64,000 nt of DNA from Fragum whitleyi. Taxonomy: Eukaryota > Mollusca > Bivalvia > Cardiida > Cardiidae. Positions within the stretch are counted from its first letter, which is position 1. The number at the start of each line of letters is the position of its first letter. The stretch lies in contig OX411552.1 in assembly GCA_948146395.1 (NCBI GenBank), positions 54,300,399-54,364,398 of the forward strand, in the 5' to 3' direction. Below are positions 1 through 13,000 of the stretch, piece after piece. The position numbers and the translations under genes were made by a program. The notes under the pieces were generated by a model. The model made no database searches. It was not told where the DNA came from and was given only the letters and a program-made list of their open reading frames with translations.

Positions 1-89
1 TTTGAAACCTGCACACTTATAACAATTAGAGTACTGAAAGTGTAATTATTCACATTACATCTAAGAAAGATAGCTCTACATATGAATAA

Positions 90-329
90 TGCGCCTGTGC
101 GAGACATTTCAAACAATTTGACATGTGCATGAAGGACCAACATTAGCCAACCTCGGCTGCCACGTAGTATAATTAGAAGTTTACCCGACTTTCTAAGGAC
201 ACGTTTGGACCCTACCTTTCTACAAAGTGCAAAAATGAAGAACGTGGTCAGACTGTGCAGATGCACAGGCTGGTCAGAGTCTTTGCTTGGTACACATATG
301 AAATTGTTGGAAATGTCATGCACAGGCTC
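90..329. mobile_element. MITE family C, copy 1
   Basis: The left end reads gcctgtgcgagacatttc and the right end is close to its complement, gaaatgtcatgcacaggctc. Related copies are at 59272-59483 and 62299-62538, with a partial one at 2380-2561. All share inner motifs such as cagagtctttgcttgg. About 240 bp, without coding capacity. Confidence 0.7.
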
Positions 330-379
330 TTTTAATTATAATACTCTGGCCTAAAACTCATATATGAATTATACATAAT

Positions 380-625
380 ACCTCGCGAGGTTGGGGGAAT
401 CGAGAATTGTTGAGGCTCTGCCAACCAAGTTCAATATTATTTCATAAAATACACTAAGTATGTATCATATTTATCTTATAACCTCTATTTGCCTTGTTTT
501 TGGTGATGTTTCCAACAGAAAAGCATGTTTCTAAAAATAACCGCATTATGGCCATGTTTTAAAAATATCCATGTGATTATAAAAAATCATATGGGATGTT
601 ATCACACGGATATTTGTAAAGTTAT
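380..625. repeat. Repeat family E, copy 1
   Basis: Shares ggttgggggaat, gaggctctgcc and, near the right end, catatgggatgttatcacac with 56875-57145. A shorter relative is at 35060-35230. The family is AT-rich with an internal imperfect palindrome. Confidence 0.7.
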
Positions 626-787
626 AAGATAAATAAGTAATGTATGTTGTTACAATCTTTTTTAGGTTCAAGGTTTTTACTTTACCATTTATAGATTGAA
701 CAATTTTTAAGTGGATATGAACATGCCAAAATATGAAATTACAATAAATTAAAAGTTCTGATTAAATACATAACTTTTTTTCCACAG

Positions 788-1081
788 GATATGTACCAGA
801 AATTTCAAGATGGTGAAGACATTTCTAAAATTCCTAAGGAGAGTGATCCCTTTTGGGAGCCCACAGAAGACGTCTTGATTGGCTCTGCCAATGTGTTTTT
901 ACAATCCCTTTCATATGCCCTGGACTTTGATGATAAAATCACAATAACAGACTATAAGGGCCAGGAAGAAGGATATTTAAAAGTTCATGTAGCACCGGTT
1001 AAAAAGGATGGTAAACCTATTGAGGAGGATGCCTTTGTGGACGACCCTCATGAGTTACTAGGGAAACCATATCATTTTAAA
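788..1081 (+). CDS. KIF28: KIF28-like exon: DPFWEP / C2-like region start
   Basis: 98 codons, phase 0 at both ends, after a tttttccacag acceptor and before gtaaga. It carries DPFWEP, ED(V)LIGSANVFLQSLSY and DYKGQEEG, the most diagnostic kinesin-3 stretch in the window. The reading frame stays open for 24 codons into the intron because the intron begins with a copy of this exon's own end (see 1106-1138). Confidence 0.85.
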
Positions 1082-4000
1082 GTAAGAATCTTTAACACAA
1101 ACTTTGTAGACAACCCACTGGAGTTACTAGGAAATTCATTTATTGTAAACTAAGGAAAATTTTCAGGAGCTGCCTAAAGAAAGCTCATGAATTTATAACA
1201 TGTAAAATATTATACTTTCTATTTAGCTCTCAGGATAAACCAAAGAAACCATTTCATATTAATACTAAGTAGAATTAACAAATTTGTGATATATTTTTCG
1301 GAAGACCCTCAGGAGTTATTAGGAAACTATCCATGTTAACTTAATGAGAAATGACTTATCTATAAATTATAATTTGTATACTTATATGTGTTGGTAGTCT
1401 TCTTTGTTAACACTTTTTGCACTAACACTATTTTTGTCAATTATAAATAAGAATTATCAGTCTTCTCAATGGAATGGTACCAGAGTCACTATTTACAAGT
1501 TGCATTAGTCTTGTATACTAGTAAATAATGACCATATTTAGATCAGATTTGTAATATCATTTCTTGTTCTCAGCTGAATGAAGAGTTCAAGTACCATATG
1601 TAGAGCCATAGTGGCCTTTTTGTTTAGTTATGAAATGGATAATTGAATAATTCTTCAAATTTATGATTTTCTTTTCTTTCAGGTATCAATAGGAGAAGGT
1701 GAAATTTTAAAGCCACGGTTTTCTAAAGGTGTTCAAGTGAAATATCGTGTATATATGGACAAAAACTTAACAGAATCTCAGCTTATTAAAAAGACTCTCA
1801 AACCTAACTTTAAGCATTCCAAAGTGTTTACATTTGACTGTATAACTAAAGAACATTTAGACTTTTTTGAGTCTGGGAGTATAACATTTCTAGTGTATGG
1901 AATTCAAGAAGATACCGTCCCCAACCCAAAACTGCTGAAGTATACGACAAGGGTAGGTAAAAATGAATAGATTTCTGAGTTAATGCAGAAGACATACTGA
2001 ATTTATTTAACCCTTTGCTATTTTATCCCTGCTTTTTACGTGCCTGTGATTTTATGATTGAGATAACATTGTGAAAAAAGAAGAAATTGCTTCTAACAAG
2101 CAATTTCTTCTTTTTCCACACTATTTTCTACCCTACTGAATGGTTATTTTTCAAATTAAATCCACTTTAAATTTTCGTCTGCAAAACCTTTGAATTTGGA
2201 CAGGTCCAAAATTTTGTTAAACAGGAAAGGGTTAAAGTATCTGCTTTTAGTAGCACCTGCTTTAAGAAAACTTTAGAGGCATCTCATGTATCTGCATTAA
2301 AGTTCATGTATAAATATTCCTTTCAGAGAACAGATTATCTTGAGCTCTTATAATGCATGGAATGATATATGAACCTTTGACATTTTAACAGTTTCTCAGG
2401 TGCAAAGGCTTTGCTAGGCACTCTTTAGATAGATGAGGTCTCAACCCATAATAATTCAGATTGGCAGTGAATATTCTAAATATATTTTGTGTTTGTGTAA
2501 GTTGCTCAATGTTTGTGTCTTGGGCACATAAGAAATTGTTGGAAATACCGTGCACAGGCTCATAAAATATGTATCAATGTTTCTTATTGTCATGGGTTTT
2601 TAAAATAGATTTCTTTTATAAAACAAATGTAGGTACAACATATGACTCTTCTTACCATATTACCAAATCTTGACAAATTATAAAATTCATCGAAAATAAT
2701 ACCCCCATGTTGGGTATTCCTGCGCATTGTGTAAACATACACACCTATATGACAACATATAACGCTAGTAAAAATTCACCCAAACTAAACTGTATATTGT
2801 TACACAATATGTTGTAAGCTGAGTTGACTGTATAAGCCTGAACTATATTTCTACTTCAACAGGAACTACGTCAAATGGAGCAAGGGGAAGCACCTTCTAG
2901 TGTTGGCATGGCTCGCAGAAATACTCATTTTGCTCTGGAAACAGCGTCTGACCAGTCCCACCTTAAAACAGAAATCCTCTTGTTACAGCGGAAGTATGAG
3001 AGGTTAGCTGCAAAAGAAAGACGAATGCAGGTATAGTACAGTGTTACTTAAGCTGAATGCTTAAATGAAACCTAGACTCTGTCATTACCCAGTTGGTTGA
3101 GCATCTGTCTCCCTATCATGATCTCTAGTGGTTGCATACATTCTTCACAACATTTTGTCTCCCTCCAATTGATTGATAATAGTGATGGACTGTTTAATCG
3201 ATTATCAGTTTGTTTTGGCTTCCAATGCAGATTATCGATTAAGAAATCTCATAATCTATTAATTTTAGCCATGTTTTGAAAGATTTATTTCACTTCTTTA
3301 GTCTGGAATACTTCTTGTTTTGTGGTAACATCCTTTTACTTGAGAAAACAATTTATTTCAAACCAACCCTGAGAATGGACGTACACTACACCAGTGGTTA
3401 AGTGTAGGTCCATTCCAGATATGCTTAAGGACGCATTAGTTTTTCATTTCATAATCTATATATGAAAAGAGATAAGAAAGTTTAAACATACCTTTTTATA
3501 GCCATTGAGAACTGTAGGTTTTAAAACCTGCCCCATCTTTCTACCCTCTGGTTTGCTATTATCCCATTGTTTCTGCTTGCCGATTGTAGTATCGATACTA
3601 ATTGATAATCATAAACCTGTATAGGATGAGAAGCTGAATGCCCATGAATTATGTTGTAGAAGTACTGGTGAACAAAAATACCAGGAATCTATGGTCAGAT
3701 GGTACAGCTGTTGCAATATGATTAAAAAAATGTTATGAGTCAGAACAAACCAAACTGAAGCCTTATTTATAGCCAATCAGTGTGCAAGAAGCTTTATAGA
3801 TAAGACTAGATTTAAAGCACTTTAGGTAGGTAGAGGATATTTTTTCTAAATTCATAGAGTAATTGAAAACCCAATCACAATATGAATACTTAAAGCAAAA
3901 ATAGCAGCATGCTCGAACAAAATTTTCTTGATTTATTTTGAGTAGAATTTTTGATGATCTGAATGAATCATTTAGATATAGAAATCCGGATAAAATTAGA

Positions 4001-7000
4001 TTTGAATGTTATTTTTATTTTCAGGATATTTGTAAAGAATGGGACAGTAAACCAGAGTCTGAGAAGCAGTATGAGCCATTTTATAGGTCCGTCTCGGCTG
4101 TGGCATTCAGTACTGGATCAAGACTGAAAACTCGTGTTCAACTTCTAAACCAGGTAATGATTAAACCCTTGTTTTGCTGAAGCTTAATTTTGCTTTCGAA
4201 CAAATTACCAAATTTTAGACATTTCAACCAGACTGGCTCAATAATAACCCCACAATAATCAAGGTAGTTGACCCGTAATAGTTCTGTAACATTCCTTTAG
4301 TGATGAACTTAACAGTGTCAACCAAAGTTTTCTAATGATTTTCATTAGGTAACCTTGGCCAACACTGTGAAAGTTCATGAGTTCCAAAATGCGGTGTAAC
4401 TATTATGGGCCTACTACCTTCATTGGAAAGCAGGTAGTGTAGGCTAAGATCAGACTGCACATCTGTGCAGGCTGACCTTTGTCTATACTGTCTGCCAAAG
4501 CTTTGTTTATAGTAGGAATATGCCCTGAACAGAATGAGTAGAAACAAATCAACCCTTTCCATGCTAAACCTGAGGTGCGTTTTTTAGAGCAAGATGGAAA
4601 ATCTCGCTAAATAAGATTATCAAGATGTCATAAGAAACGATTTTAAATATTTTGAGTGAAAACATTCGACGTCGTCAAGGCTACTCGTTTTAAGCCAATG
4701 AAAAATCATCTTTGTTTCCTCGTTGAAATATCTTTAGATTCTTATCAGGCCGCTAAAAATCTTAATCTAAGAAACACTCCATCTTAAAAATCTTAATTAG
4801 ATTCCAAACAATCTTAATTGAAGAAATGCACCTCTCGAATACTCTCCTGTGAATGTATTCCTGTATTAGATAGAAGGTCTGGACAAAGATCAACCTGTAT
4901 GATTGTGCAGTCTGAACTTGGTCAACACTTCTTTGTCCTCTTCTTGCCCCTGCCATGAAATGGGGATAGTCATATAGAGTTACCTATGTCTATGCGTGAA
5001 TGCACACATGTGTGTGTGGGGTGGGTTTGTGGTTTGATTAGTGTATATAGAGCATAACTTCTATATTTAATGCTGAATTTTGAAATAACTTAGCACAGTG
5101 CTTACCTTGGGTGAGTACAAGTGTCATGCAAAGAGTTTGTGCGGATAAGATCAAGGTCAAGGTCATGGCTGAAGGTCAAAAAGGTCAAAGGTGAAAATCA
5201 AGTGTTTGCTGGGGCATCCATGAATGGGACACATTTCTAGTCAACCAAGAATTCTTTGTAAACATTATTTGTCAAAAGAAATTTTGTAATGAGCTCTTTG
5301 AGTACCTTCAATGCTTTTAATTTTTTTGAAAAATGACTGGTTCTTAAACTATTGATGACCATGCATGACTACAAATTAAAAATATCTTTATTTTCTTCAT
5401 CAGTTAGAAGACTGCCCAATCTTAAATTTTCTGACATAAAACATTTAAATATTGAAACAAAAGATCCTTTCATTCATGTTATGAGCTAGATGGATTATCA
5501 GTTGTTAAAAAATTGATACAAATTATTCTGAATATTTGTTTCATTTATTGCAGTTATTAAAATTTCAAAAAATGGTAAAGTCCCAAGATTCAATAGAAAG
5601 GCCAGGACTTCAGAGAAACAAAACTGAAGTGAGCTTAAAATGTGTTGGTTTGCTGTATGGCGTATACTAATGCTTGAGTGCATAGCATTAACTTCACATA
5701 AAAAAATATTGATTCAGGAATAATGCTCCGAATTTTAATGTCATTAATTGTAAGTAGTGAAGATATTATTTTTTTACTTAGAATGTTTGCATCATCCAGC
5801 ACCTGCAGCCGAGTTTAGCACCAGTAGGCGGTGCTTTTGTTTGTCATAAATTTTGCATTAAATATCCAGTCCAGTGTCACTCTTTGATCATATGAATCAT
5901 TTTTTTCTCTTGAGTTCTTTTCGGCCTTGCTCTGGGTATAAGAAAAAATATTTTAAAAGTCTTATTTTGAGAATTCTAAGTAAAATGTCTCCATTTACAG
6001 TTTATAAGAAAACAAGTTACAAATTCTACAGTGAAGAAACCTGTAAGATTTTTGTTTAACTGATTAGTTTTAGACTGTTTCTTTATGTTCTTGGTTTCAA
6101 ACTGTCTCTCATCTTGCTATTCTATTTTATGGTTACAATCTTCTTTCGTTTTAACCAGAGGTTAGCACATAACTATCGTAAGTGCCTATAAATTGATAGG
6201 CACTTACAATAGGTCTGAGCAAACCTCTGAAAATAAACTCTTACTTGCTGTCTTAATCTACAAATTTCTATTTAATCTGTTGCCTTGCTAATCTATTGCT
6301 GATCTGGTCAAAAATTTTATAAACGAGCAAATCATGTTTCTTTATTATTGAGGGCTACTTTTAAAGATTATAGTGTTTTTTAGACTGTAAAAATACTTAT
6401 TCTAAAGGTAATATTTGAGAATGAGCAAATATTTTTACTTTTGTGGCCGTAAAATTTGTCAAATGAATGCCAGCTGGTAGATGTGTTATACAGAAAAAAT
6501 CAACAGAGTAAATTTAGGCAACCTTCTGCCAGCTATGTCTAAACATCTCTTGGCAAAAAGTTAACAAAAAAAGTTTTCAATGTTATCACTTTTCTTTTAC
6601 CAACAACTCTTCAAAATCTTCTAGATGTTCACAAAGGGCCTTGTTTGGTACAAAGTATGCATCATTCTGGCTCTTGGTGTCTTTGAACAAAGCAAATATT
6701 AAACACGCAAGACAAGATTCACAGTAGTATCAATGAACATCTGGATTCCTCATTATATATATGCTATTTTTTCACCACTTTCATTGCTATAAGCTTTTGT
6801 ATAAATTAACAAAAATAATGGATTTCTAGAATTTTTCACTATGCCAAATGTAAAACCTTAGGCTGCATAATTTGCTACACAGATGCTATTAGGTAAAATT
6901 TAGTAAAATCTTCACTTTTATTTACATACTAATTCTAACAAAAAGCAGATATGGGATTGTGTTTTCATCTCACAATATATACAAGTTTAATGTATGAATT

Positions 7001-10000
7001 TCACTAATTTCACACTGACTTGCAAAAGAAAGCAGGTATAAATTAAGCAAAGTAACTTTACTTTTTTTTAAATTTCTCTTCTTTAACTTATGATAAATTG
7101 CAATTTCATCGCATTTTGAGAAATATTTGGATTTTTAAAGGTTTTTTTTCTTTTTAGAAATAAACAAGTTGAAATGTTACTGTTGTTAAAGGGTTTTGAA
7201 AAATGATTACAGTTTCTATATAACCCTATAACTAAGATTTGTTTGCACATGAATAATCTGCTACTGTGTTTATTCCTAGCTTTTTCCAATATGAATAATG
7301 TTGGGAACAATGAAAGGGATTGTACAAGTATTCATTCTTTATTCTCTAAAATCATTGTTTTCTTGTGGTAGACTTTGTGAGATTGTTCTAATGAAACACC
7401 TAACATTTTAAAAGGAAATAATCTGGAAAATTAGTTCTATTGGGAGAAAAGGGGAAAATGATGCAAAATCACTTTTGGTGCAAAGTCTACATTTATATTT
7501 CATTGCATTGGCTTTTCAGGCTTCCTAAAAAATATGTCATAAAAGTGTTTCTTCTTGTTAAAAAAAGCTTTTAGGAGTGTTGCATAGGACTTCAAGCCTA
7601 GATAAAATATTCATATTTGGCATGATGATTAACATCTGCTGAACCCAAGGGCAAGATCATGTGTCAGGGTCATCTGTCAAGGTCAAAGTTTTTAAAAAAA
7701 AATGGAATGTTTTTTGGGCAATTCCGTTTCATTTACAAAAAGAAATATGGTGTATGATGCTTCAAGAAAGGGACCAAAAATAAAAAAGTACAACATAATT
7801 CAATGGCTGAGTGCAAAACAATTGTAACTGCCTATAAACTTAGAGGCAGTTGCGAATGTTTTGTGTTGAGCCATGGATATCTAGTTATAAACTTGTTAAC
7901 TATTTCAACATATTTTTGTAGGTCCTCAAACTGGTATGTGCCATGATGTTTACGGGTGATTTTTATCCCACCTGTATTATTATTCTCCCAGTTGTATTTT
8001 TCCAAATTTCTCCAAAGCATAACTCATTCACTCTGAGATAAAGTGTTGAAATTGTTTGGTAAATCATTACTTAGAGCTTATATAATTTTCTCTTCTGAAC
8101 TTGAAGTGAATGATTTATGTCTAAGTATTATTATTTTTTAGATAGAAAAATATATTTAAGAAGCTTTTGCAACATATTTTTTCTTCAACTTTCTATGATT
8201 AATTGAAATTTTTGTTGTATAATCTAAGTTGGATTTAATTTTAGTGAAATTGGATGGTATAAAATGAAAAAGAAAAAAAAATCTGCTGTAAAAGCTTTGC
8301 TTTAAATTCTAAGAAAAATATTCACCTGAGTGTAAGCATAACATGTTTTATGAAATAATTTACTTCTTGAGTGAATAACTAATTGCCCTTACTAATTCAT
8401 TATGGATGCAAATACAGACTTCAAAGGCTTGGTGTAAGATTGTTGTAACTACATTTATACTTACACTCGTTTTGTGCAGATCCCTAGAGACTTTGTTTTA
8501 TAATATTATTTGAAGAAATATCCATGGCAAATTATGAAGGGCTCAGAATGAATCAAAGTATTGTTTCTATGTAATAAAGGAGCAGGTTCACTAACTACAG
8601 AATTTGGCCCTTAAAATTCTTGATTTTTTAATTTGATTCAATTATTGATATTGATGTATCATGCATGCAAGTGGAGATTGAACTTCAAAATACTGGCATC
8701 AAAGTGTATGTAAAGCTTCATCTTCTTGTAGAAAATAGAATAGAAACACATGCAAATTATGCAAATTCCTTGAAAAAAAGGTGAAAATCACAACTTTAGA
8801 CCCAGTAAAACCATGGGCGCCACTGCACAACCAATTTTATTTCATTTATAGTGCAATTCTTACAATCTTTAAAAACTAAAACTTACAAGCAATTTTTGGT
8901 TGTCAGGTGGCTCCCAGCTTAAAAATTAACTTTTTGCCCTCAGAGGTCAAAGGTCAAAATTCGGGTATGATATTCATTTTTGGTCAACATCACGGGCATT
9001 TGACAATGTATTTCCACATAAATTGGCAAAATTGTTCATAGGCATAAGACGTTTTGTTTTTCCTAACCCTTGTGTTTTGGTTCCAAGGGGCAAGGTCAGA
9101 GAAAGAGGTCAAAGGTCAAAATTGAGGTATAATGTTGTTTTATGGTCATTATCCTCCCATCTATGGATGGATTTTCACATAAGTTGGCAAAATTGTCCAT
9201 AAAAAGGTTATTTGAGAATGTCATGTTTTGTTTTCTTTGAACCTCGTGTTTTGGTTTCAAAGGTCAAGGTCACAACAATAGGTCAAAGGTCAAAATTAGG
9301 GTGTAATTTGTTTTTTGGTCATTTACCCTGCCATCTATGGATGGATTTTCACATTAGTTGGCAAAATTGTCCATAAAAAATATTTGTGGATATTGTGTTT
9401 TGTTTTCTCTGAAGATCGTGTTTTGTTTTCAAAGGGCAAGGTCACAGCAAGAGGTCAAAGGTCAAAATTGGGGTTTAATATTGATTTTTTGTCGTTTACT
9501 CTCCCATCTATGGATGGATTTTCACATAAGTTTGCAAGATTGTCCATTAAAAAGTTATTTGTGAATATCGTGTCTTGATCACAACGGTCGAGGTAACACC
9601 AAGGGGCAAGGCCAATTCTTGTTTTAGCACTAGAGGTCACTACTTTGGCTCGATCTTTCTCAAACTTGCTCAGAATGTTAGTCTAGACGAAATGTTGCTT
9701 GTGGTGGCACTCCGACATATGTTGCAAGAAAAGGAGCCTTAAAGATGATTTCCTTCTGACAATTTTGTATCAATCTTTCTTAACCTTGCTTAGGATGTTT
9801 GTCATTGTATAAGGAAGGATCCTACTGATTATGGTTTCATTCTGAGGCACCGATTTATTATGGGAAAAGAAGCCTTATATACTATTTCTTTTGTGCCATT
9901 CCAGAGGTCACAACTTTGTTCCAATCTTTCTCAAAATTGCTGTAAATATTTGTCTGTATTGAAGGATCCTATTGATTCCCTTATACTGGTATTCCCAGGT

Positions 10001-13000
10001 ATGTCATGGGAAAAGAGTCTAAAGGACAATCTTTTTGTTAACACTTTAGAGGTCTTTCAATTTCAATTTTTTAAGTCGCTTGCGCTCGCGCTGCGACTTA
10101 TTGTGGCCGTACGAAGTTTTCTGGACAGGTCAAACAAGGTCAACGACAGACCTCTTAACGTCTTCTGTATTTCTGTTCTGAGACAAAGTAGATCTCTGAT
10201 TTCTTGTCCGCACTTTATGGTAATAAACATAACGAGAGATTCCAACGGACGACAAGTTTTTCTAAGGCACGCGTCCCGACTTATAACCTTTCGGCTGTGT
10301 ATAACATGTATAAATTTGATTGTTTACGTAAGTTAGGCTAACTGTCGCGTGAAAAATCGATAATAGCCATATCTGAAGTCCGATAGATGGGCGCGGTAGG
10401 CGTGGCGTTAATTGACGCCAACAGCCAATCGTAATCGGTTATTCGTAGACCTTGTAGGCGGAGCCTGACTATCAATGAATTGAATCTAGACTCTGCCCGA
10501 CAATGTGTTTTGGCGAATGTGAGGCATAAACGAAACACGTGAACTATTAATATATTGATCGAAGTAGTTGATTCACCAATTATATACCGGTAATTGAATT
10601 CGAGCAGGGCCCCAATTTAGACGAAGACAATCGTAAGACAACATAATTGACCCGATTTGTTCGTAACAAGTAAATGGTTAGTCCGTGTCCTTCGAACTGT
10701 CCCGAATCTCTTTTACCTTTTTTAAAATCGGTATTTTGACTTAAAACAATTATTTAATTAAAGAAATGTTCCGAAAAAACACGAAACGAATTACCACTAC
10801 CGGTGAATCTCTGAAACGCCGCGCATGTGCTTAATTCCGTCGGATACCGTATTTCGAAAATGGAAAGCTCCGGATCAGCCCACTGATCAGACACGTGTTG
10901 AAATGAAAAAAAAAAAAAAAAATGAACACAAATCAAGAGACAAGTGGTTCGGAAAGTTAAATTATTTCAATCTAAAAAAAAAAAAAAAAAAAGAAAAAGA
11001 GAGAAATAACCAATGTTGTTCAAACATGCAATCTTTTGTAATGAAAATGAATTCTGAATTTTTTCTCTCAATTGGCAACATCTGCAAAGAGAATCATCGC
11101 ATTGACTTATATATTGAGATTTTTTTTAAAGTCTAAGTAAATACAATAACATTTTTTGACCTCTTTTTAACTTCTGGCAAAAAGAAGATGTGACTGTTTC
11201 AAAGACTTGCTTCTGTATTGGTTTTATATGGTTTTAAACTGAACCGGGAAAGGTTTTGTCATCTACTGAGCCCATCTCCAAAAATGAATAAAAAAAATGT
11301 AAAGCATTGGAATAAAAGAAGAAAATGTTTTTTAAAAGCAATTCTTTCTTTTCAATCAATGTTTTCCTTAAGTTAACCATTCTGGTGACTATAACATTGG
11401 ATTGTGTAGTAACAGGTTAATAATTGTCGTTTCAATATCATAGTTTTGCATGGTACAAAATCAACCCTCATAATGATGGAATCTAACTTTTTTGTGTTGG
11501 ATCCAACTTTTTCTGAAGTTGGATTCCTGGAAATCCGAATCCTACTTTCAAAACCCTAGTGAGAGCCCTGGAAAGCATCGAAAAAATAGTTCGCGCATGT
11601 GCAGTAATTCAGACACGCTCTCATATAGATCCAGTCGTCATTTTCTCATCCGTTGTTATTCGCTTCGTTTTGGCAGAAACTCTGATTTAGGATCAAATAA
11701 AATTAGATATTCTTAAAAATTTATCTATCAACATTTCTAGTCAATTGACTAGCAGAAGAGGCATTATTCTTGAAAGAAGAATTTGATTCTATGGAATATT
11801 TCCCAGATATGAACAAATTTTCCACAAAATACTCCACCCAACAATGTTAAAATCGATCAAAGTCAAAATAAGGAGATATGGTGAAACTTGTGTATTTTTT
11901 CTAAATACTTGAACCAGAATAGTGGTAACATTTTCATCTTTTTCACTTCGAAAATTATTATTCTGTTCAATGAAAACCGATGATTGTATTCATCCCGTCT
12001 CAAAATGTCATTTGTAACAGAAAATAATAGGCCGGTTAGAAGTTTTGACAAGTATGTTTTATTATACCACAGCAAAACTTTTTGTAGCTCCACTAAAAGA
12101 ATGTCACCCATATCGTGAACCTATGTAGAGGAATAGCAGGAGGCTCGGTTAGGGTATTGTGAAAGTACTGGTATGAAAAAAACTAGCATCCATGGTTTGG
12201 TGCTCCAGTCGCTGAAGTATGACCATAGCAGTTGAAAACGGCGTAAAACCCCAATAAACCAGACCCCCGCAAAACGATCGTCAGTGTTCTCCCCAGCCCA
12301 ATAAGCTGTATCAGCCCCACTACAGCTTCATCTAAAACAGTGTTATGCCCCTACAGCTTTAAAACTACCCCACCGCTTAATTTCTTCAAAATGGTCATCA
12401 AATAGAGAAATTTAGTTATCTTATGTCAAAAACTGATGAAATAAGGCAAAACTGATGAATTAAGGCATTTTGTACAATAAATATGCTTAAAAACATTATT
12501 GGAAAAGAAGAAATTGCTCAACATGAGCAATTTATTCTTTTCCCAAATGTTTTTATTCACATAATCACAATTACTTGCATAAACACTGTATTGTAAGCTT
12601 CCAACGATGCTGCCAATACAGCTTCCAATTATTCTTAGGAGAACCCTGATCGTTTTAGGGGTTATACTGAAATCAGCCTGTCTGTCCGTCCATGTACAAA
12701 TCTTGTCTTGCACATAGCTCAAATATTGATAAAGGTACATGTATAATTGTGACCCATCACACTAAAAGGGACCTTATTGCATGTGTGAAAAATATTGACC
12801 CTAGTCAGTCTGTACTGTCCACGCAGCAAGACTAGGGCCGACGCTTTTCACTTTTATGTAATTTTCTAAATCTGGGGTATTTACCCTATCTTAATCTGTA
12901 TTCACTTTTCGCATACGGGATCTGGTTAACCTGCGCTGGGTCTGACAAGTTTGTCAAAATTTGGATTTTTGGAGTTCAGATAAGGTCCCATTTAGCGTGA

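Larger units (their letters stand above)
1..787. other. KIF28-like intron (3' part)
   Basis: Non-coding, ending in the acceptor of exon 788. It is mostly two small repeats: a MITE with GAGCCTGTG-type inverted ends at about 90-329, and a member of a GGTTGGGGGAAT repeat family at about 380-625. No coding exon was seen. Confidence 0.7.
1953..2862. other. KIF28-like intron with small inverted-repeat elements
   Basis: 910-bp intron with a TTAACCCTTTG-ended element at 2007-2235 and a partial family-C MITE at about 2380-2561. No coding signal. Confidence 0.65.

Noticed and set aside
788..1952. KIF1 or KIF13 rather than KIF28
   Set aside because: The DPFWEP/FLQSLSY region is shared across kinesin-3, but the short C-terminal tail without a PH or CAP-Gly domain fits KIF28 better. 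A phylogeny with the upstream motor would decide.
9860..10336. 158-residue + strand ORF
   Set aside because: It runs from repeat sequence into the CpG-rich segment, resembles no family I know and has no exon-like borders.
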